Notes: generated by a model from the sequence alone, not told the origin. Counted from the stretch's first letter, positions 1 to 10,472 are shown. The stretch is 64,000 nt of DNA from Betaproteobacteria bacterium (GCA_947482825.1 CANKMT010000001.1:1-64000), one strand, 5' to 3'. Numbers and translations are program-made.

Positions 1-161
1 CCCAGAGAATTCATACCAGTAAAGTCATTGGCAAACTTGAACATGTTCAGGCGACCTAGCAAAACGAGCACGGGCACACCCGCGGTCGCAACGAGCGACA
101 GGATTGCGAACAATTGGCCGCGTGGGCGATTCATCCAGCAATCCGCGCGGACTGATGCCAT
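1..161 (-). CDS. N-terminus of a hypothetical membrane protein, cut by the window edge
   Basis: An open frame runs leftward off the window from ATG at 161, with a second ATG at 134, and no stop. The visible ~53 residues include MNRPRGQLFAILSLV followed by a hydrophobic stretch ending VPVLVLLG, which looks like one membrane helix or an uncleaved signal anchor. A purine-rich GAAGGA lies 11 bases upstream of the 161 start, so either ATG is possible. I do not recognise the family. The frame is short and edge-truncated, so the evidence is only an uninterrupted frame with a sensible helix. Confidence 0.4.
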   Translation of the reverse strand, partial: MASVRADCWMNRPRGQLFAILSLVATAGVPVLVLLGRLNMFKFANDFTGMNSL

Positions 162-560
162 GGAAGTGCTTTTCCTTCGTCTATCGTCATTCGCCGCCCA
201 TGGCCCATGTCCGTGGCCTGTCTTGACGCCAACGTCGTGCTCTGCGGCGGGCCTGCCGCAACACTAGTATTGCTGGATCGCCGGCTTCTGGAACGATGCG
301 CCCTAGTTCCTGGAATTCGGCAATCGTTTCGCCCGTCCGCAGCACCTAAAGTTGGGCATCATTTCGCTGTTTTCGCGATTTTGCGACACGTTCTGTAGAC
401 ATGTCGTCAGCGGCGACAGGTCGGGTCCGTCAGCCCCTTGCGGTGCCGGCCGAGGCCCTCCGACACCGGCGCCGGATTCGACTGCCTTCGAACACGCCCG
501 AGCCCGCGGTTTTGAGCGCGGTGGCGTAGTGCCTGAACGATCCCGCAGGGACCGGAACGC
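162..560. other. Intergenic, no gene seen
   Basis: Short open frames occur on the plus strand, but their compositions are arginine, serine and proline rich and none has a ribosome binding site or a recognisable domain. I see no RNA gene or repeat here. Confidence 0.5.
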
Positions 561-728
561 CTATTTGTTGGCTGTGGCGACTTTTGCCAGAACCCGGTTC
601 TGGCTCTCCGAGGCTTTCTCCAGCACGAGTTTGTAGACGCGCTTCTTCTCGCGGGACGAAGCGTTGCGGATAAACTCCGAAAATGGAGTCGATTCGACAG
701 CCTTGGGTTTGCGCTTGAACGAGAACAT
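561..728 (-). CDS. Small 55-residue protein encoded behind the zeta toxin
   Basis: The ATG at 728 opens a 55-residue frame ending at TAG (561-563). The product begins MFSFKRKPKAVESTPFSEF and continues as a strongly charged helix (SREKKRVYKLVLEKASES) with no hydrophobic segment. It starts 13 bases after the stop of the zeta-like kinase on the same strand, so the two are probably co-transcribed. Composition and length suit a small helical partner or antitoxin-like protein, but epsilon antitoxins are larger and usually encoded upstream, so the antitoxin role is inference. The gene is below the usual length cutoff and easily missed. Confidence 0.6.
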   Translation of the reverse strand: MFSFKRKPKAVESTPFSEFIRNASSREKKRVYKLVLEKASESQNRVLAKVATANK

Positions 729-741
729 GGTCTGTATTGCG

Positions 742-1464
742 TTAGCTTAGGCCGAGAATGCGTCTGACGTCGGCAACACTGTATTTCTCCGGAATATGGT
801 TGTCAATCCGATCCACCCCGGCCCGATAAAACTGTTGCGAGCCATCGTTATTTTTCATCAGCAAATCCACCTGGACGCCTTTGCCCAATTCGGCTTTTAA
901 CCGGTTGACCACCTCCCGCGCGGTAAAATACTGGCGCACAAAGTCTTCCGGTTGAATCCTGCGACCCTCCGCAGCTTCACGGGCCTGAACAAACTTCCAA
1001 GCCTGCCCGGGTTCCTGATACACATACAGAATCTGTACCGCTCTGCCTCGTTTCAGCGACCGTTGGATGTTTTTCTCCGCGACGGTGTGGCTGGACAGCG
1101 TTCCATCGAGCAGAACACTCTGCTTTTGATCGAGAGCAAGATCGTGAATGCGTTCGATGATGGGAACCACTGCCCGCTGGAACAGCCACGAGTTCTCGAC
1201 GTTGTAGCCAGGCAATTTCTCGCGCAGCTCATCCGGGTCGATACGCATCACCTTTGCGCCTTCCGCGTTCTTGAAATTCAACAATGCAATCGAAGCTTCC
1301 GTCTTGCCAGCGCCAGGTGAGCCCGCCATGAATACCGAGACCGGATTGGTTTCGGGAACGAACATCGCAGGATCGGTGAAGCGCCGGGCAATTTCGTTTC
1401 GATGCTTCTTTGCGTGCTCGATCGCCGCTTGCTCGATGCGCTTTTCTTCCGGTGTCATTTCCAC
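742..1464 (-). CDS. Zeta-toxin-family P-loop kinase
   Basis: This 240-residue protein has a Walker A motif GSPGAGKT at residues 48-55, then IDPDELR and DGTLSS segments as in zeta toxins and related kinases. Zeta toxins phosphorylate UDP-N-acetylglucosamine and block peptidoglycan synthesis; other family members phosphorylate other small molecules, so the substrate is not settled by sequence. GTG at 1464 or ATG at 1458 can start it. It overlaps the last bases of a truncated hsdM frame, and a 55-residue gene follows it closely. No classical epsilon antitoxin is visible. Confidence 0.75.
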   Translation of the reverse strand: MEMTPEEKRIEQAAIEHAKKHRNEIARRFTDPAMFVPETNPVSVFMAGSPGAGKTEASIALLNFKNAEGAKVMRIDPDELREKLPGYNVENSWLFQRAVVPIIERIHDLALDQKQSVLLDGTLSSHTVAEKNIQRSLKRGRAVQILYVYQEPGQAWKFVQAREAAEGRRIQPEDFVRQYFTAREVVNRLKAELGKGVQVDLLMKNNDGSQQFYRAGVDRIDNHIPEKYSVADVRRILGLS

Positions 1465-1640
1465 GGAAACAGTCTGACAATGAAAGGCGCTGTCTTGTTC
1501 ATGGCGCGCTCCTCCTCAAAGCCGTCGAGGTATTTCAGGAACAGCAGCCACGAGGTCTGCTCGGTGTAGTCGAGCTCCGTGGTACAGCCGGCCTCCTTGC
1601 GGAGAATGTCGTCGATGTTGCGGAAGGCTTGTTCGAACAT
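1455..1640 (-). pseudogene. hsdM: Truncated N-terminus of type I restriction methyltransferase HsdM
   Basis: The 61-residue frame begins MFEQAFRNIDDIL and contains ELDYTEQTSWLLFLKYLD, which is the conserved opening of HsdM N6-adenine methyltransferases (normally about 480-520 residues). Similarity stops after about residue 48 (EEERAM); a short unrelated tail then runs into the start of the zeta-like gene. The catalytic NPPF region and all of HsdS and HsdR are absent here. It is a remnant that may still supply promoter and translation signals to the toxin gene, with which it overlaps. Confidence 0.8.
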
Positions 1641-1668
1641 TTAGTAGACGGCTCCATAAAAGGCCATA

Positions 1669-1717
1669 TGTACCGGTTCAGATACGCCAACTGACCGGAG
1701 AGCCAATACCCGCGCGG
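1669..1717 (-). promoter_or_regulatory. Copy A of a recurring promoter-like block
   Basis: Read on the minus strand the block holds CCGCGCGG, TATTGGCT, then GTATC 16 bases after TTGGCT, and ends AACCGGTACA. It matches block C (43524-43572) at identical spacing over 49 bases, about 38 positions by eye. It ends 29 bases before the hsdM-remnant ATG. TTGGCT and TATCTG could act as -35 and -10 boxes with a 16-base spacer. The right half contains a TGTA..TACA-type dyad found also at 39303, 43524 and 49690. Confidence 0.5.
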
Positions 1718-1784
1718 CTATGCGAAAGTAAAAGTGGCGAATTCTAGTCCGGCAGACCCGGCCTGGCGCGAACGCCCATGCTAC

Positions 1785-2447
1785 CTACTTCACGATCTCC
1801 AGCAGGTCCACCTCGAACACCAGCGTCGCCCCCGGCTTGATGACCGGCGGCGAGCCGCGGTCGCCGTAGGCGATGCTGGACGGGCAGGTGAGCCGCGCCT
1901 TCTCGCCGACTTTCATCATCGCCACCCCTTCGGTCCAGCACTTGATCACGCCGGCGAGCGGAAACGTGGCCGGCTCATTGCGCTTGACCGAACTGTCGAA
2001 CACCGTGCCGTCGGGCAACGTGCCGTGGTAGTGGACTTTCACGGTGCTCGCCGCGGTCGGCGACGGGCCGCTCCCCTGCTTGAGCGTCTTCACGATCGCG
2101 CCTGACGCGGTTTTCTTCGCGCCCGCCTCCGCCGCGGCCTTGGCGATGAATGCCGCGCCCGCCGACTTCTCCTTCTCGGCGCCGGCCCCCGCGCGTGTCT
2201 GCGCCATTACCTGGATCTTCGGCCCGAACGTGTCCATGTCGACCTTGATCGGCCGCTTCAGCACGCCGTCGGTGAGCCCGGCGCGGACGAGGTCCAGTTC
2301 CGCATCGGTCAGGGCGAATTCGCCGAGCGACCGGCTGATCGCGACTCCCAGTGCGTAGAAAGTCTTGTCCTTGTCGTTGGCAAGGTCAGTGGCCTGCGCG
2401 CAGCCGATGCCGGCAAGGGCCGACAGGCAAAAACCAATGATCTTCAT
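1785..2447 (-). CDS. FKBP-type peptidyl-prolyl isomerase, exported
   Basis: The 220-residue protein has a signal peptide (MKIIGFCLSALAGIGCAQA), an N-terminal FKBP-associated dimerisation segment (residues ~25-110) and a C-terminal FKBP domain with VKVHYHGTLPDGTVFDSS and GEKARLTCPSSIAYGDRG, the usual FkpA/Mip layout. It should catalyse proline isomerisation and assist folding in the periplasm. ATG at 2447 is preferred over an upstream frame because GGGAG sits 7 bases ahead and the signal peptide begins there. It is divergent from the efflux operon and separated from it by 190 bases. Confidence 0.88.
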   Translation of the reverse strand: MKIIGFCLSALAGIGCAQATDLANDKDKTFYALGVAISRSLGEFALTDAELDLVRAGLTDGVLKRPIKVDMDTFGPKIQVMAQTRAGAGAEKEKSAGAAFIAKAAAEAGAKKTASGAIVKTLKQGSGPSPTAASTVKVHYHGTLPDGTVFDSSVKRNEPATFPLAGVIKCWTEGVAMMKVGEKARLTCPSSIAYGDRGSPPVIKPGATLVFEVDLLEIVK

Positions 2448-2563
2448 TTGCAACTCCCGGGTAGCATTTCCACGCATTCTAGCGTGAGCGCAGTTGCGGC
2501 TTTGGGTGCGCCAGCACGCCGGATTCACCGGGGTTCGTGCTACAAAGCGTTTACAACGATCGA

Positions 2564-2593
2564 TTGCGCACAGGTGGCGTGATTCGCTATAAA
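2564..2593 (+). promoter_or_regulatory. Candidate sigma-70 promoter of the efflux operon
   Basis: TTGCGC (2564-2569) and TATAAA (2588-2593) are separated by 18 bases and lie 45 bases before the adaptor start codon. Confidence 0.45.
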
Positions 2594-2637
2594 GGCCGAT
2601 TCCGCCGTCCCTCGTCAGACTTCCAGAAAGCCAGACC

Positions 2638-4245
2638 ATGCCAGCACCCTCATCCGCTCACGGCAGTTCCCCGCGCCGGCTCTGGCCGTGGATTGTCGCG
2701 CTCGTCGTCGTTGCCGCCGCGGCCGGCGCGTACTACTACTTCAACATCTACACCAAGGCGCCTGCAGGTGATGGCGTTGCGGCCCCTGGGGCCAAGGGCG
2801 CGGGCGGCAAGGGCAAGGGCGGCCGGGGCGGCGATCGCCCGGTGCCCGTCGTTGCGACTGCCGCAACCACCGGTGACGTCAACGTTTACCTCGCCGGCCT
2901 GGGTTCGGTCACGCCGGTGGCCACGGTCGTGGTCCGCAGCCGCATCGACGGACAGCTCATGCGCGTGCTGTTCAAGGAAGGCCAGGCCGTGCGTCCGGGC
3001 GACCTGCTGGCCGAGATCGATTCGCGCCCGTATGAGGTCCAGCTGGCCACCGCCGAAGGCCAGATGGCGCGCGACCAGGCGCTGCTGAAGAACGCCGTCA
3101 TCGACGCGGAACGCTACCGGGTCCTCCTCGCGCAGGACTCGATCGCCAGGCAGCAGGTCGACACGCAGGAAGCCTTGGTCCGCCAGTACGAGGCCACCGT
3201 CAAGATCGACCAGGCCGCGATCGACACGGCCAAGCTGCAGCTCGTGTACACGCGTATCGTCGCGCCCATCGGCGGGCGGCTCGGATTGCGCCAGGTCGAC
3301 CCGGGCAACATGGTGCGCTCGGGGGATGCGAACGGCCTGGTCGTGATCACGCAGCTGCAACCGATCACCGTGGTGTTCATGATCCCCGAGGACGCGCTGC
3401 CGCCGGTCATGGCCAAGCTGCGCGCCGGCGCGAAGCTGACTGTGGAGGCCTACGATCGCGCCGACAAGGTCAGGCTTGCCTCGGGGATGCTGCTCACGGC
3501 CGACAACCAGATCGACCCGGCGACCGGTACGGTCAAGCTCAAGGCGCAGTTTCCCAACGCGGACAATGCGCTGTTCCCAAGCCAGTTTGCCAACGTGCGC
3601 ATGCTCGTCGATGTGAAGAAAGGCGCGACGCTGGTGCCTAGCGCAGCGATCCAGCGCGGTACGCCGGGCACGTTTGTCTACGTCGTCAATCCGGGGGGCA
3701 CCGTCTCGGTGCGCAAGATTTCGGCCGGTCCCGTGCAAGGCGCGTTCACTTCGATCGAGTCGGGAATCGCGGCCGGAGAAGTGGTTGTCGTCGATGGCGG
3801 CGACCGCCTGCGCGAAGGCGCCCGAGTGGATGTTGCCGGGCGCGAGGCGGGGGGCAAGGGCGGGTTCAGGAAGGGCGGCGCAGGCAAAGGGGGCGCCGGG
3901 CCGGCCGGTGAAGGAAAAGGTGGCGGGGGGGCGCCGGCCAGTCCCGCAAGCCAGGACGGCAGTCCTGCCAAAGGGGGCGGAGCGCCGCAAGGGGGCGACG
4001 CGTCCAAGGGGCCGGGCGCGGCCACTGAACAAGGGGGCGCGAGTTCGCCCGGCGGCCAGGGTGGTGGCTTCCAATCATTGACGCCCGAAGAGCGCGCCAA
4101 ACGCTGGGCCGAAATCAACGCGCGCATCGACCGGGGCGAGTTCGGCGAGGAGATCAAGAAACTCCATGAAGAAGAGCGCAAGCAGAAGATGCGCGAACTG
4201 CGCCAGAAGCGTGAGGCCGCTGGCGGCGGCAAAGGTGCGCAGTAA
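2638..4245 (+). CDS. mdtA: RND efflux periplasmic adaptor, MdtA-like, with a long C-terminal tail
   Basis: The 535-residue protein has an N-terminal membrane anchor (WPWIVALVVVAAAAGAYYYF, residues ~16-35), a lipoyl/hairpin region and beta-barrel typical of membrane fusion proteins (VVVRSRIDGQLMRVLFKEGQAVRPGDLLAEID, then the APIGGRLGLRQVDPGN segment). It links an inner-membrane RND pump to an outer-membrane channel. MdtA homologues are about 400 residues; here ~135 extra residues follow the core, first a Gly/Lys/Pro-rich stretch and then a charged helix (LTPEERAKRWAEINARIDRGE onward). Two RND pump genes and a channel follow in the same operon. Confidence 0.9.
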   Translation: MPAPSSAHGSSPRRLWPWIVALVVVAAAAGAYYYFNIYTKAPAGDGVAAPGAKGAGGKGKGGRGGDRPVPVVATAATTGDVNVYLAGLGSVTPVATVVVRSRIDGQLMRVLFKEGQAVRPGDLLAEIDSRPYEVQLATAEGQMARDQALLKNAVIDAERYRVLLAQDSIARQQVDTQEALVRQYEATVKIDQAAIDTAKLQLVYTRIVAPIGGRLGLRQVDPGNMVRSGDANGLVVITQLQPITVVFMIPEDALPPVMAKLRAGAKLTVEAYDRADKVRLASGMLLTADNQIDPATGTVKLKAQFPNADNALFPSQFANVRMLVDVKKGATLVPSAAIQRGTPGTFVYVVNPGGTVSVRKISAGPVQGAFTSIESGIAAGEVVVVDGGDRLREGARVDVAGREAGGKGGFRKGGAGKGGAGPAGEGKGGGGAPASPASQDGSPAKGGGAPQGGDASKGPGAATEQGGASSPGGQGGGFQSLTPEERAKRWAEINARIDRGEFGEEIKKLHEEERKQKMRELRQKREAAGGGKGAQ

Positions 4246-4257
4246 CACCGCCGCGCG

Positions 4258-7200
4258 ATGAACCCGTCCCGCCTTTTCATCCTGCGGCCGGTGGCCACGT
4301 CGCTGCTCATGCTTGCGATCATGCTCGCCGGCGCAATCGCCTATCGCGTGCTGCCGGTGTCGGCGCTGCCCGAGGTCGACTACCCGACGATCCAGGTGGT
4401 CACGCTCTACCCCGGCGCGAGCCCGGACGTGATGACCTCGTCGGTCACTGCGCCGCTCGAGCGCCAGTTCGGCCAGATGGCGGGATTGAACCAGATGTCC
4501 TCGACCAGTTCCGGCGGCGCGTCGGTGATCACGCTGCAGTTCTCGCTCGACCTCAAGCTCGACGTGGCCGAACAGCAGGTCCAGGCGGCGATCAATGCGG
4601 GCAGCAACCTGCTGCCCTCCGACCTGCCGGTGCCGCCGATCTACAGCAAGGTCAACCCGGCGGACGCGCCGATCATCACGCTCGCGGTGACCTCGAAGAC
4701 GATGCCGCTGCCGAAGGTTCAAAACCTGGTCGACACCCGGATCGCGCAGAAGATCTCGCAGTTGCCCGGCGTGGGTCTCGTAAGCATCGGCGGGGGCCAG
4801 CGGCCGGCGGTGCGAATCCAGGCCAATCCGAAGGCGCTGGCCGCCTATTCGATGTCGCTCGACGATCTGCGTGTGGCCATCGCGGCGGCCAACGTCAACC
4901 AGGCCAAGGGCAGCTTCGATGGGCCCACGCGCGCTTCGACGATCGACGCCAACGACCAGCTCAAGTCCGCCGAGGAATACCGAAACCTCGTCGTCTCCTA
5001 CCAGAACGGCCGGCCGATCCGCCTCTCGGACGTGGCCGACACGGTGGACGATGCCGAGAATGTGCGCCTGGCCGCCTGGGCCAACAAAACCGCCGCGGTG
5101 CTGGTGAACATCCAGCGCCAGCCGGGCGCGAACGTGATCGAGGTCGTCGACAGCATCAAGCGCCTGTTGCCGCAGCTGCAGGCGACGCTGCCCGGGTCGG
5201 TCGACGTGACGCTGCTGACCGACCGGACCACGACCATCCGCGCCTCGGTGAACGACGTGAAGATCGAACTCGTGCTGGCCGTCGCCCTGGTCGTGATGGT
5301 GATCTTCCTGTTCCTGCGCAACGTCGCGGCCACCGCGATCCCGAGCGTCGCGGTGCCGGTGTCGCTGGTCGGCACCTTCGGCTTCATGTACCTCGCGGGT
5401 TTCAGCATCAACAACCTTACCCTCATGGCGCTCACCATCGCGACCGGCTTCGTCGTCGACGATGCGATCGTGATGATCGAAAACATCTCGCGCTATATCG
5501 AGGGCACCGAGGACACGCCGCCGATGCCGCCGCTCGAGGCCGCGCTCAAGGGCTCCGAGCAGATCGGGTTCACGATCATCTCGCTCACGCTGTCGCTGAT
5601 CGCGGTGCTGATCCCGCTGCTTTTCATGCGCGACGTGGTGGGGCGCCTGTTTCGCGAGTTCGCGATCACCCTGGCGGTGTCGATCCTGATCTCCGCCGTG
5701 GTGTCGCTCACGCTCACGCCAATGATGTGCGCCAAACTGCTGCGCCACAAATCCGAGCGCGAGCAAGGGCGCCTTTACCGCGCAAGCGAACGCCTTTTCA
5801 ACGGAGTCATCGCGCACTATGCGCGCATGCTCGACTGGGTGCTGGACCGGCAAACGCTCACGCTGCTGGTGGCCGTCGGCACGCTGGCGCTGACCGTGGT
5901 GCTGTACCTCGTGGTGCCCAAGGGATTCTTCCCCACGCAGGACACCGGCGTGATCCAGGGCGTGTCCGAGGCGCCACAGTCGATCTCGTTCAAGGCCATG
6001 GCCGAGCGCCAGCAGGCGTTGGCCAAGGTCGTGCTTGAGGACCCGGCCGTGGCGAGCCTGTCGTCGTTCATCGGCGTCGACGGCGTCAACGCCACGCTCA
6101 ACAGCGGCCGCGTGCTCATCAACCTGAAACCCCTTGAAGAGCGCAAAGTCACCGCCACCGAGGTGATCCGCCGCCTGCAGCAGCGCCTGGCAAGCGTCGA
6201 AGGCATCGCTCTCTATATGCAACCGGTGCAGGACCTCACCATCGAGGACCGCGTCAGCCGCACGCAGTACCAGTTCAGCGTCGAGGATGCAGACCCGGTC
6301 GAATTGAGCCTCTGGGTGCCGCGCCTGGTCGAAAAGCTGCGCGCGATCCCCCATCTCGCCGATGTGGTGAGCGACCTGCAGGACGAGGGATTGCAGGCTT
6401 ACGTGGAGATCGACCGCGCCACGGCCAGCCGGCTGGGCGTGACGCCGGCGTCCATCGACAACGCGCTTTACAACGCTTTTGGCCAGAGGCTCATCTCGAC
6501 GATCTTCACCCAGACGACCCAGTACCGCGTGGTGCTCGAAGTCAAACCGGAATTCCAGTCGGGCCTCGCCGCACTCGACTCCATCTACGTCGGCTCCACC
6601 AGCGGCCAGCCGGTGCGGCTCTCGGCGGTGGCCCGCGTGATCGAAAAGCCCACGCCGCTGGTGATCAACCACCTCGGCCAGTTCCCGTCGGCGACCATTT
6701 CGTTCAACCTCGCCGAGGGCGCGTCGCTCGGCCCGGCGGTCGAGGCGATCCGCGCGGCCGAGAAGGAGATCGGCATGCCGCTTTCGGTGCAGACGCGCTT
6801 CCAGGGCGCGGCGCAGGCGTTCCAGGCGTCATTGGACAACACGCTCCTGCTCATCCTCGCGGCGATCGTGACGATGTACATCGTGCTCGGCGTGCTCTAC
6901 GAGAGCTACATCCACCCGGTCACGATCCTCTCCACGCTGCCTTCGGCCGGTGTCGGAGCGCTGTTGGCACTCATCATCTCGCGCAACGACCTCGACATCA
7001 TCGCGATCATCGGCATCATCCTCCTGATCGGCATCGTCAAGAAGAACGCGATCATGATGATCGACTTCGCGCTCGACGCCGAGCGCCACGAAGGCAAGGC
7101 CCCGCGCGAGGCGATCCGGCAGGCGTGCCTCCTGCGGTTCCGCCCGATCCTGATGACGACGATGGCTGCATTGCTCGCGGCGTTGCCGCTGATGCTCGGC

Positions 7201-7371
7201 ACCGGCGTGGGCTCGGAGTTGCGGCATCCGCTGGGCATCACGATGGTCGGCGGGTTGCTGGTGAGCCAGGTTTTGACGCTCTTTACGACGCCGGTGATTT
7301 ACCTCTGGTTCGACAAGCTGTCGCGGAGGACGCGTCAGGCGGTGAAGGGGGAGGCGGGGGGGGCGGTATGA
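4258..7371 (+). CDS. mdtB: RND multidrug efflux permease, MdtB-like
   Basis: At 1037 residues it has full RND length: a first helix near the N-terminus, a large periplasmic loop, the proton-relay aspartate pair in [13 protein letters not shown], a second periplasmic loop and the lysine-bearing helix [14 protein letters not shown]. It is a proton-driven exporter subunit in the inner membrane. It starts 12 bases after the adaptor and overlaps the next pump gene by ATGA, the mdtABC arrangement in which two different permeases form a heterotrimer. The substrate cannot be read from sequence. Confidence 0.9.
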   Translation: MNPSRLFILRPVATSLLMLAIMLAGAIAYRVLPVSALPEVDYPTIQVVTLYPGASPDVMTSSVTAPLERQFGQMAGLNQMSSTSSGGASVITLQFSLDLKLDVAEQQVQAAINAGSNLLPSDLPVPPIYSKVNPADAPIITLAVTSKTMPLPKVQNLVDTRIAQKISQLPGVGLVSIGGGQRPAVRIQANPKALAAYSMSLDDLRVAIAAANVNQAKGSFDGPTRASTIDANDQLKSAEEYRNLVVSYQNGRPIRLSDVADTVDDAENVRLAAWANKTAAVLVNIQRQPGANVIEVVDSIKRLLPQLQATLPGSVDVTLLTDRTTTIRASVNDVKIELVLAVALVVMVIFLFLRNVAATAIPSVAVPVSLVGTFGFMYLAGFSINNLTLMALTIATGFVVDDAIVMIENISRYIEGTEDTPPMPPLEAALKGSEQIGFTIISLTLSLIAVLIPLLFMRDVVGRLFREFAITLAVSILISAVVSLTLTPMMCAKLLRHKSEREQGRLYRASERLFNGVIAHYARMLDWVLDRQTLTLLVAVGTLALTVVLYLVVPKGFFPTQDTGVIQGVSEAPQSISFKAMAERQQALAKVVLEDPAVASLSSFIGVDGVNATLNSGRVLINLKPLEERKVTATEVIRRLQQRLASVEGIALYMQPVQDLTIEDRVSRTQYQFSVEDADPVELSLWVPRLVEKLRAIPHLADVVSDLQDEGLQAYVEIDRATASRLGVTPASIDNALYNAFGQRLISTIFTQTTQYRVVLEVKPEFQSGLAALDSIYVGSTSGQPVRLSAVARVIEKPTPLVINHLGQFPSATISFNLAEGASLGPAVEAIRAAEKEIGMPLSVQTRFQGAAQAFQASLDNTLLLILAAIVTMYIVLGVLYESYIHPVTILSTLPSAGVGALLALIISRNDLDIIAIIGIILLIGIVKKNAIMMIDFALDAERHEGKAPREAIRQACLLRFRPILMTTMAALLAALPLMLGTGVGSELRHPLGITMVGGLLVSQVLTLFTTPVIYLWFDKLSRRTRQAVKGEAGGAV

Positions 7372-10300
7372 ACATCTCCCAACCCTTTATCCATCGCCCG
7401 GTCGCCACCACGCTGCTGACCCTGGGGATCGCTCTGGCCGGTGCGCTGTCTTTCGGCCTCTTGCCGGTGTCCCCGCTGCCCCAGGTCGATTTCCCGACCA
7501 TCTCGGTCACGGCGCAACTGCCCGGGGCGAGTCCGGAGACGATGGCCTCGAGCGTGGCCACGCCCCTGGAGCGCTCGCTCGGACGCATCGCTGGGATCAC
7601 CGAGATCACTTCGTCCAGTTCGCTTGGCTCGACCCGCATCACGCTGCAGTTCGACCTCTCCCGCGACATCGACGGCGCGGCCAATGACGTGCAGGCCGCG
7701 ATCAATGCCGCCCGCACGCTCCTGCCCACCGGGCTGCCGAACAACCCGACCTATCGCAAGGTGAACCCGGCCGATGCGCCGATCATGATCCTGTCGATGA
7801 CTTCGGAGACCATGACGCAGGGCCAGATGTACGACGCGGCCTCGACGATCCTTGCGCAAAAGCTCTCGCAGGTCAAAGGCATCGGCCAGGTGACCGTGGG
7901 CGGCAGTTCGCTGCCGGCGGTGCGCGTCGAGCTCAATCCGGCTACGCTCTACAAGTACGGCATCGGGTTGGAGGAGGTGCGCGCCGCGATCGTTGCGAAC
8001 AATGCCAACCGGCCCAAGGGCTTCGTTGAAGACGACAAGCGCCATTGGCAGGTGATGGCCAACGACCAGGCGCGCAAGGCCGCGGAGTACATGCCGGTGG
8101 TGATCTCGTATCGCAACGGGGCCGCGGTGAGGTTGTCCGACGTGGCCGAGGTCGTCGATTCCGTGCAGGACCTGCGCAACGCCGGCTTGGCCAACGGCAA
8201 GCCCTCGGTGCTGTTGATTCTCAACCGTCAGCCGAACGCCAACATCATCGAAACGGTCGATCGGGTCGCTGCGCTCCTGCCGGTGCTGCGGGCCTCGATC
8301 CCGAGCTCGATCGACCTCAAGGTGGCGCTGGATAGAACGCCCACGATCCGCGCGAGCCTGCGCGAGGTCGAGCGCTCGCTGATGATCTCGATGGGCCTGG
8401 TAATCCTGGTCGTGTTCCTGTTCCTGCGCAACTGGAGGGCGACGCTGATCCCGGCGGTGGCGGTGCCGGTGTCCTTGATCGGCACGTTCGCGGTCATGCA
8501 CCTGTGCGGATTCAGCATCAACAACCTGTCGCTGATGGCGCTCACGATCGCGACCGGCTTCGTGGTGGATGACGCGATCGTGGTGCTCGAGAACATCTCG
8601 CGCCGCATCGAGGAGGGCGTGCCCACCATGCAGGCGGCGCTGCAGGGCTCGCGCGAGGTCGGGTTCACGGTGCTCTCGATGAGCCTGTCGCTGATCGCGG
8701 TGTTCATCCCGATCCTGCTGATGGGCGGCATCGTCGGGCGCCTGTTCCGCGAGTTCGCGGTGGTGCTCTCGGTGGCGATACTGATCAGCCTGCTGGTGTC
8801 GCTCACGACTACGCCGATGATGTGCGCCCGGCTGCTCAGGCCTGAAGCCGGCCAGCGTCACGGCCGGCTGTACCGCGCGAGCGAGAAAGTCTTCGCGTGG
8901 ATGCTGCGCGGCTACGAGGTGACGCTCGGCTGGGCACTGCGCCACGGCCTGTTCATGCTCTTCCTGCTGGCGGCGACGATCTGCCTGAACTTCTACCTCT
9001 ACACGATCGTGCCCAAGGGTTTCTTTCCGCAGCAGGACACCGGACGGCTGGTGGGCAACATCCAGGCCGACCAGGGCATCTCGTTCCAGGCCATGCGCGT
9101 CAAGGTGACGCGCTTTTCCGAGATCGTGCGCGCAGACCCGGCGGTGGAGACCGTGGTTGCCTTCACCGGCGGTGCGCAGCGCAACCGGGCGTTCATGTTC
9201 GTGTCGCTCAAGCCGCTTGCAGAGCGCAAGCTTTCGGCCGACCAGGTCGTCGGCCGGCTGCGAATGGCCCTCGCGCGCGAGCCGGGCGCGAGCCTGTTCC
9301 TTGTGCCGGTGCAGGACATCCGCGTTGGCGGGCGAGCGGCGAATGCGCAGTACCAGTTCACTTTGCAGGCCGACGAACTCGAGGAATTGCGCCGCTGGGA
9401 ACCGCGCGTGCGCCGGGCATTGGGAACGTTGCCCGAACTCGTCGATGTGAACACCGACCAGGAAGACAGGGGCCGCCAGACCTCGATCGTGATCGACCGC
9501 GACACCGCCTCGCGCATGGGCGTCACCGCGCGCATGGTCGACACGGCGCTGAACAACGCATTCGGCCAGCGCATCGTATCGACCATCTACAACCCGCTCA
9601 ACCAGTATCGCGTGGTGATGGAGGCCGCCCCTGAGTTCTGGCAGGACCCTGAGACGTTGCAGTACGTTTACGTTTCAGGGCCTGGCGGCAAGCAGGTGCC
9701 GCTGGCGGCGATCAGCACCTACGGGCCGACCACCACGCCGCTGGCGGTGAACCACCAGGGCCAGTTCGCGGCCTCGACGATCTCGTTCAACCTGCCGCCG
9801 GGGGTCTCGTTGTCGGAGGCCACTGCGGCCGTGAAGGACGCAATGGCCGAGATCGGCGTGCCCTCGAGCGTGCATGGCACCTTTCAGGGCACCGCGCGCG
9901 CCTTCCAGAAATCGCTCGAGAACCAGCCGTGGTTGATCCTTGCCGCGCTGGTCACGCTCTACATCGTGCTCGGCATCCTCTACGAGAGCGTCATCCACCC
10001 GATCACGATCCTTTCCACGCTGCCCTCGGCCGGCGTGGGCGCGCTGCTGGCGCTGCTGGCTTTCGGCACCGAGCTCAGCATCATCGCCTTCATCGGCGTG
10101 ATCCTGCTGATCGGGATCGTGAAGAAGAACGCGATCATGATGATCGACTTCGCCATCGACGCCGAAAGGAAGGAGGGCCTGCCGCCCGAGAAGGCGATCT
10201 ACAAGGCCTGCGTCCTGCGCTTCCGGCCGATCATGATGACGACCATGGCCGCGCTGCTCGGCGCCGTGCCGCTGGCGATCGGGTTCGGCGAGGGTTCCGA

Positions 10301-10472
10301 GCTTCGCAAGCCGCTGGGCATTGCAATCGTCGGAGGTCTCGTGTTCAGCCAGATCCTGACCCTCTACACGACGCCGGTGGTCTACCTCTACCTCGACCGC
10401 TTCGGGCTGTGGGCCGGCCGCCGCTGGACACGGTTCTCGCGGCGCGGCTCACTGCAAGGGCAAGCACAATGA
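7368..10472 (+). CDS. mdtC: RND multidrug efflux permease, MdtC-like
   Basis: This 1034-residue permease begins [18 protein letters not shown] and carries [13 protein letters not shown] in helix 4 and [14 protein letters not shown] in helix 10, both needed for proton coupling. ATG at 7368 overlaps the mdtB stop (ATGA); a longer upstream frame exists but would read through mdtB. It should pair with the MdtB-like subunit. Its 3-prime end overlaps the outer-membrane channel gene by ATGA as well, so four genes form one tightly coupled operon. Confidence 0.9.
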   Translation: MNISQPFIHRPVATTLLTLGIALAGALSFGLLPVSPLPQVDFPTISVTAQLPGASPETMASSVATPLERSLGRIAGITEITSSSSLGSTRITLQFDLSRDIDGAANDVQAAINAARTLLPTGLPNNPTYRKVNPADAPIMILSMTSETMTQGQMYDAASTILAQKLSQVKGIGQVTVGGSSLPAVRVELNPATLYKYGIGLEEVRAAIVANNANRPKGFVEDDKRHWQVMANDQARKAAEYMPVVISYRNGAAVRLSDVAEVVDSVQDLRNAGLANGKPSVLLILNRQPNANIIETVDRVAALLPVLRASIPSSIDLKVALDRTPTIRASLREVERSLMISMGLVILVVFLFLRNWRATLIPAVAVPVSLIGTFAVMHLCGFSINNLSLMALTIATGFVVDDAIVVLENISRRIEEGVPTMQAALQGSREVGFTVLSMSLSLIAVFIPILLMGGIVGRLFREFAVVLSVAILISLLVSLTTTPMMCARLLRPEAGQRHGRLYRASEKVFAWMLRGYEVTLGWALRHGLFMLFLLAATICLNFYLYTIVPKGFFPQQDTGRLVGNIQADQGISFQAMRVKVTRFSEIVRADPAVETVVAFTGGAQRNRAFMFVSLKPLAERKLSADQVVGRLRMALAREPGASLFLVPVQDIRVGGRAANAQYQFTLQADELEELRRWEPRVRRALGTLPELVDVNTDQEDRGRQTSIVIDRDTASRMGVTARMVDTALNNAFGQRIVSTIYNPLNQYRVVMEAAPEFWQDPETLQYVYVSGPGGKQVPLAAISTYGPTTTPLAVNHQGQFAASTISFNLPPGVSLSEATAAVKDAMAEIGVPSSVHGTFQGTARAFQKSLENQPWLILAALVTLYIVLGILYESVIHPITILSTLPSAGVGALLALLAFGTELSIIAFIGVILLIGIVKKNAIMMIDFAIDAERKEGLPPEKAIYKACVLRFRPIMMTTMAALLGAVPLAIGFGEGSELRKPLGIAIVGGLVFSQILTLYTTPVVYLYLDRFGLWAGRRWTRFSRRGSLQGQAQ

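Noticed and set aside
4075-6672. 865-codon open frame antisense to the MdtB-like gene
   Set aside because: His, Arg and Asp-rich translation typical of the antisense shadow of GC-rich coding DNA; the sense strand is a full-length RND pump with all key motifs.
9929-10468. Long upstream extension of the OprM-like gene
   Set aside because: It lies inside mdtC; the lipoprotein signal begins at 10469 with an ATGA overlap.
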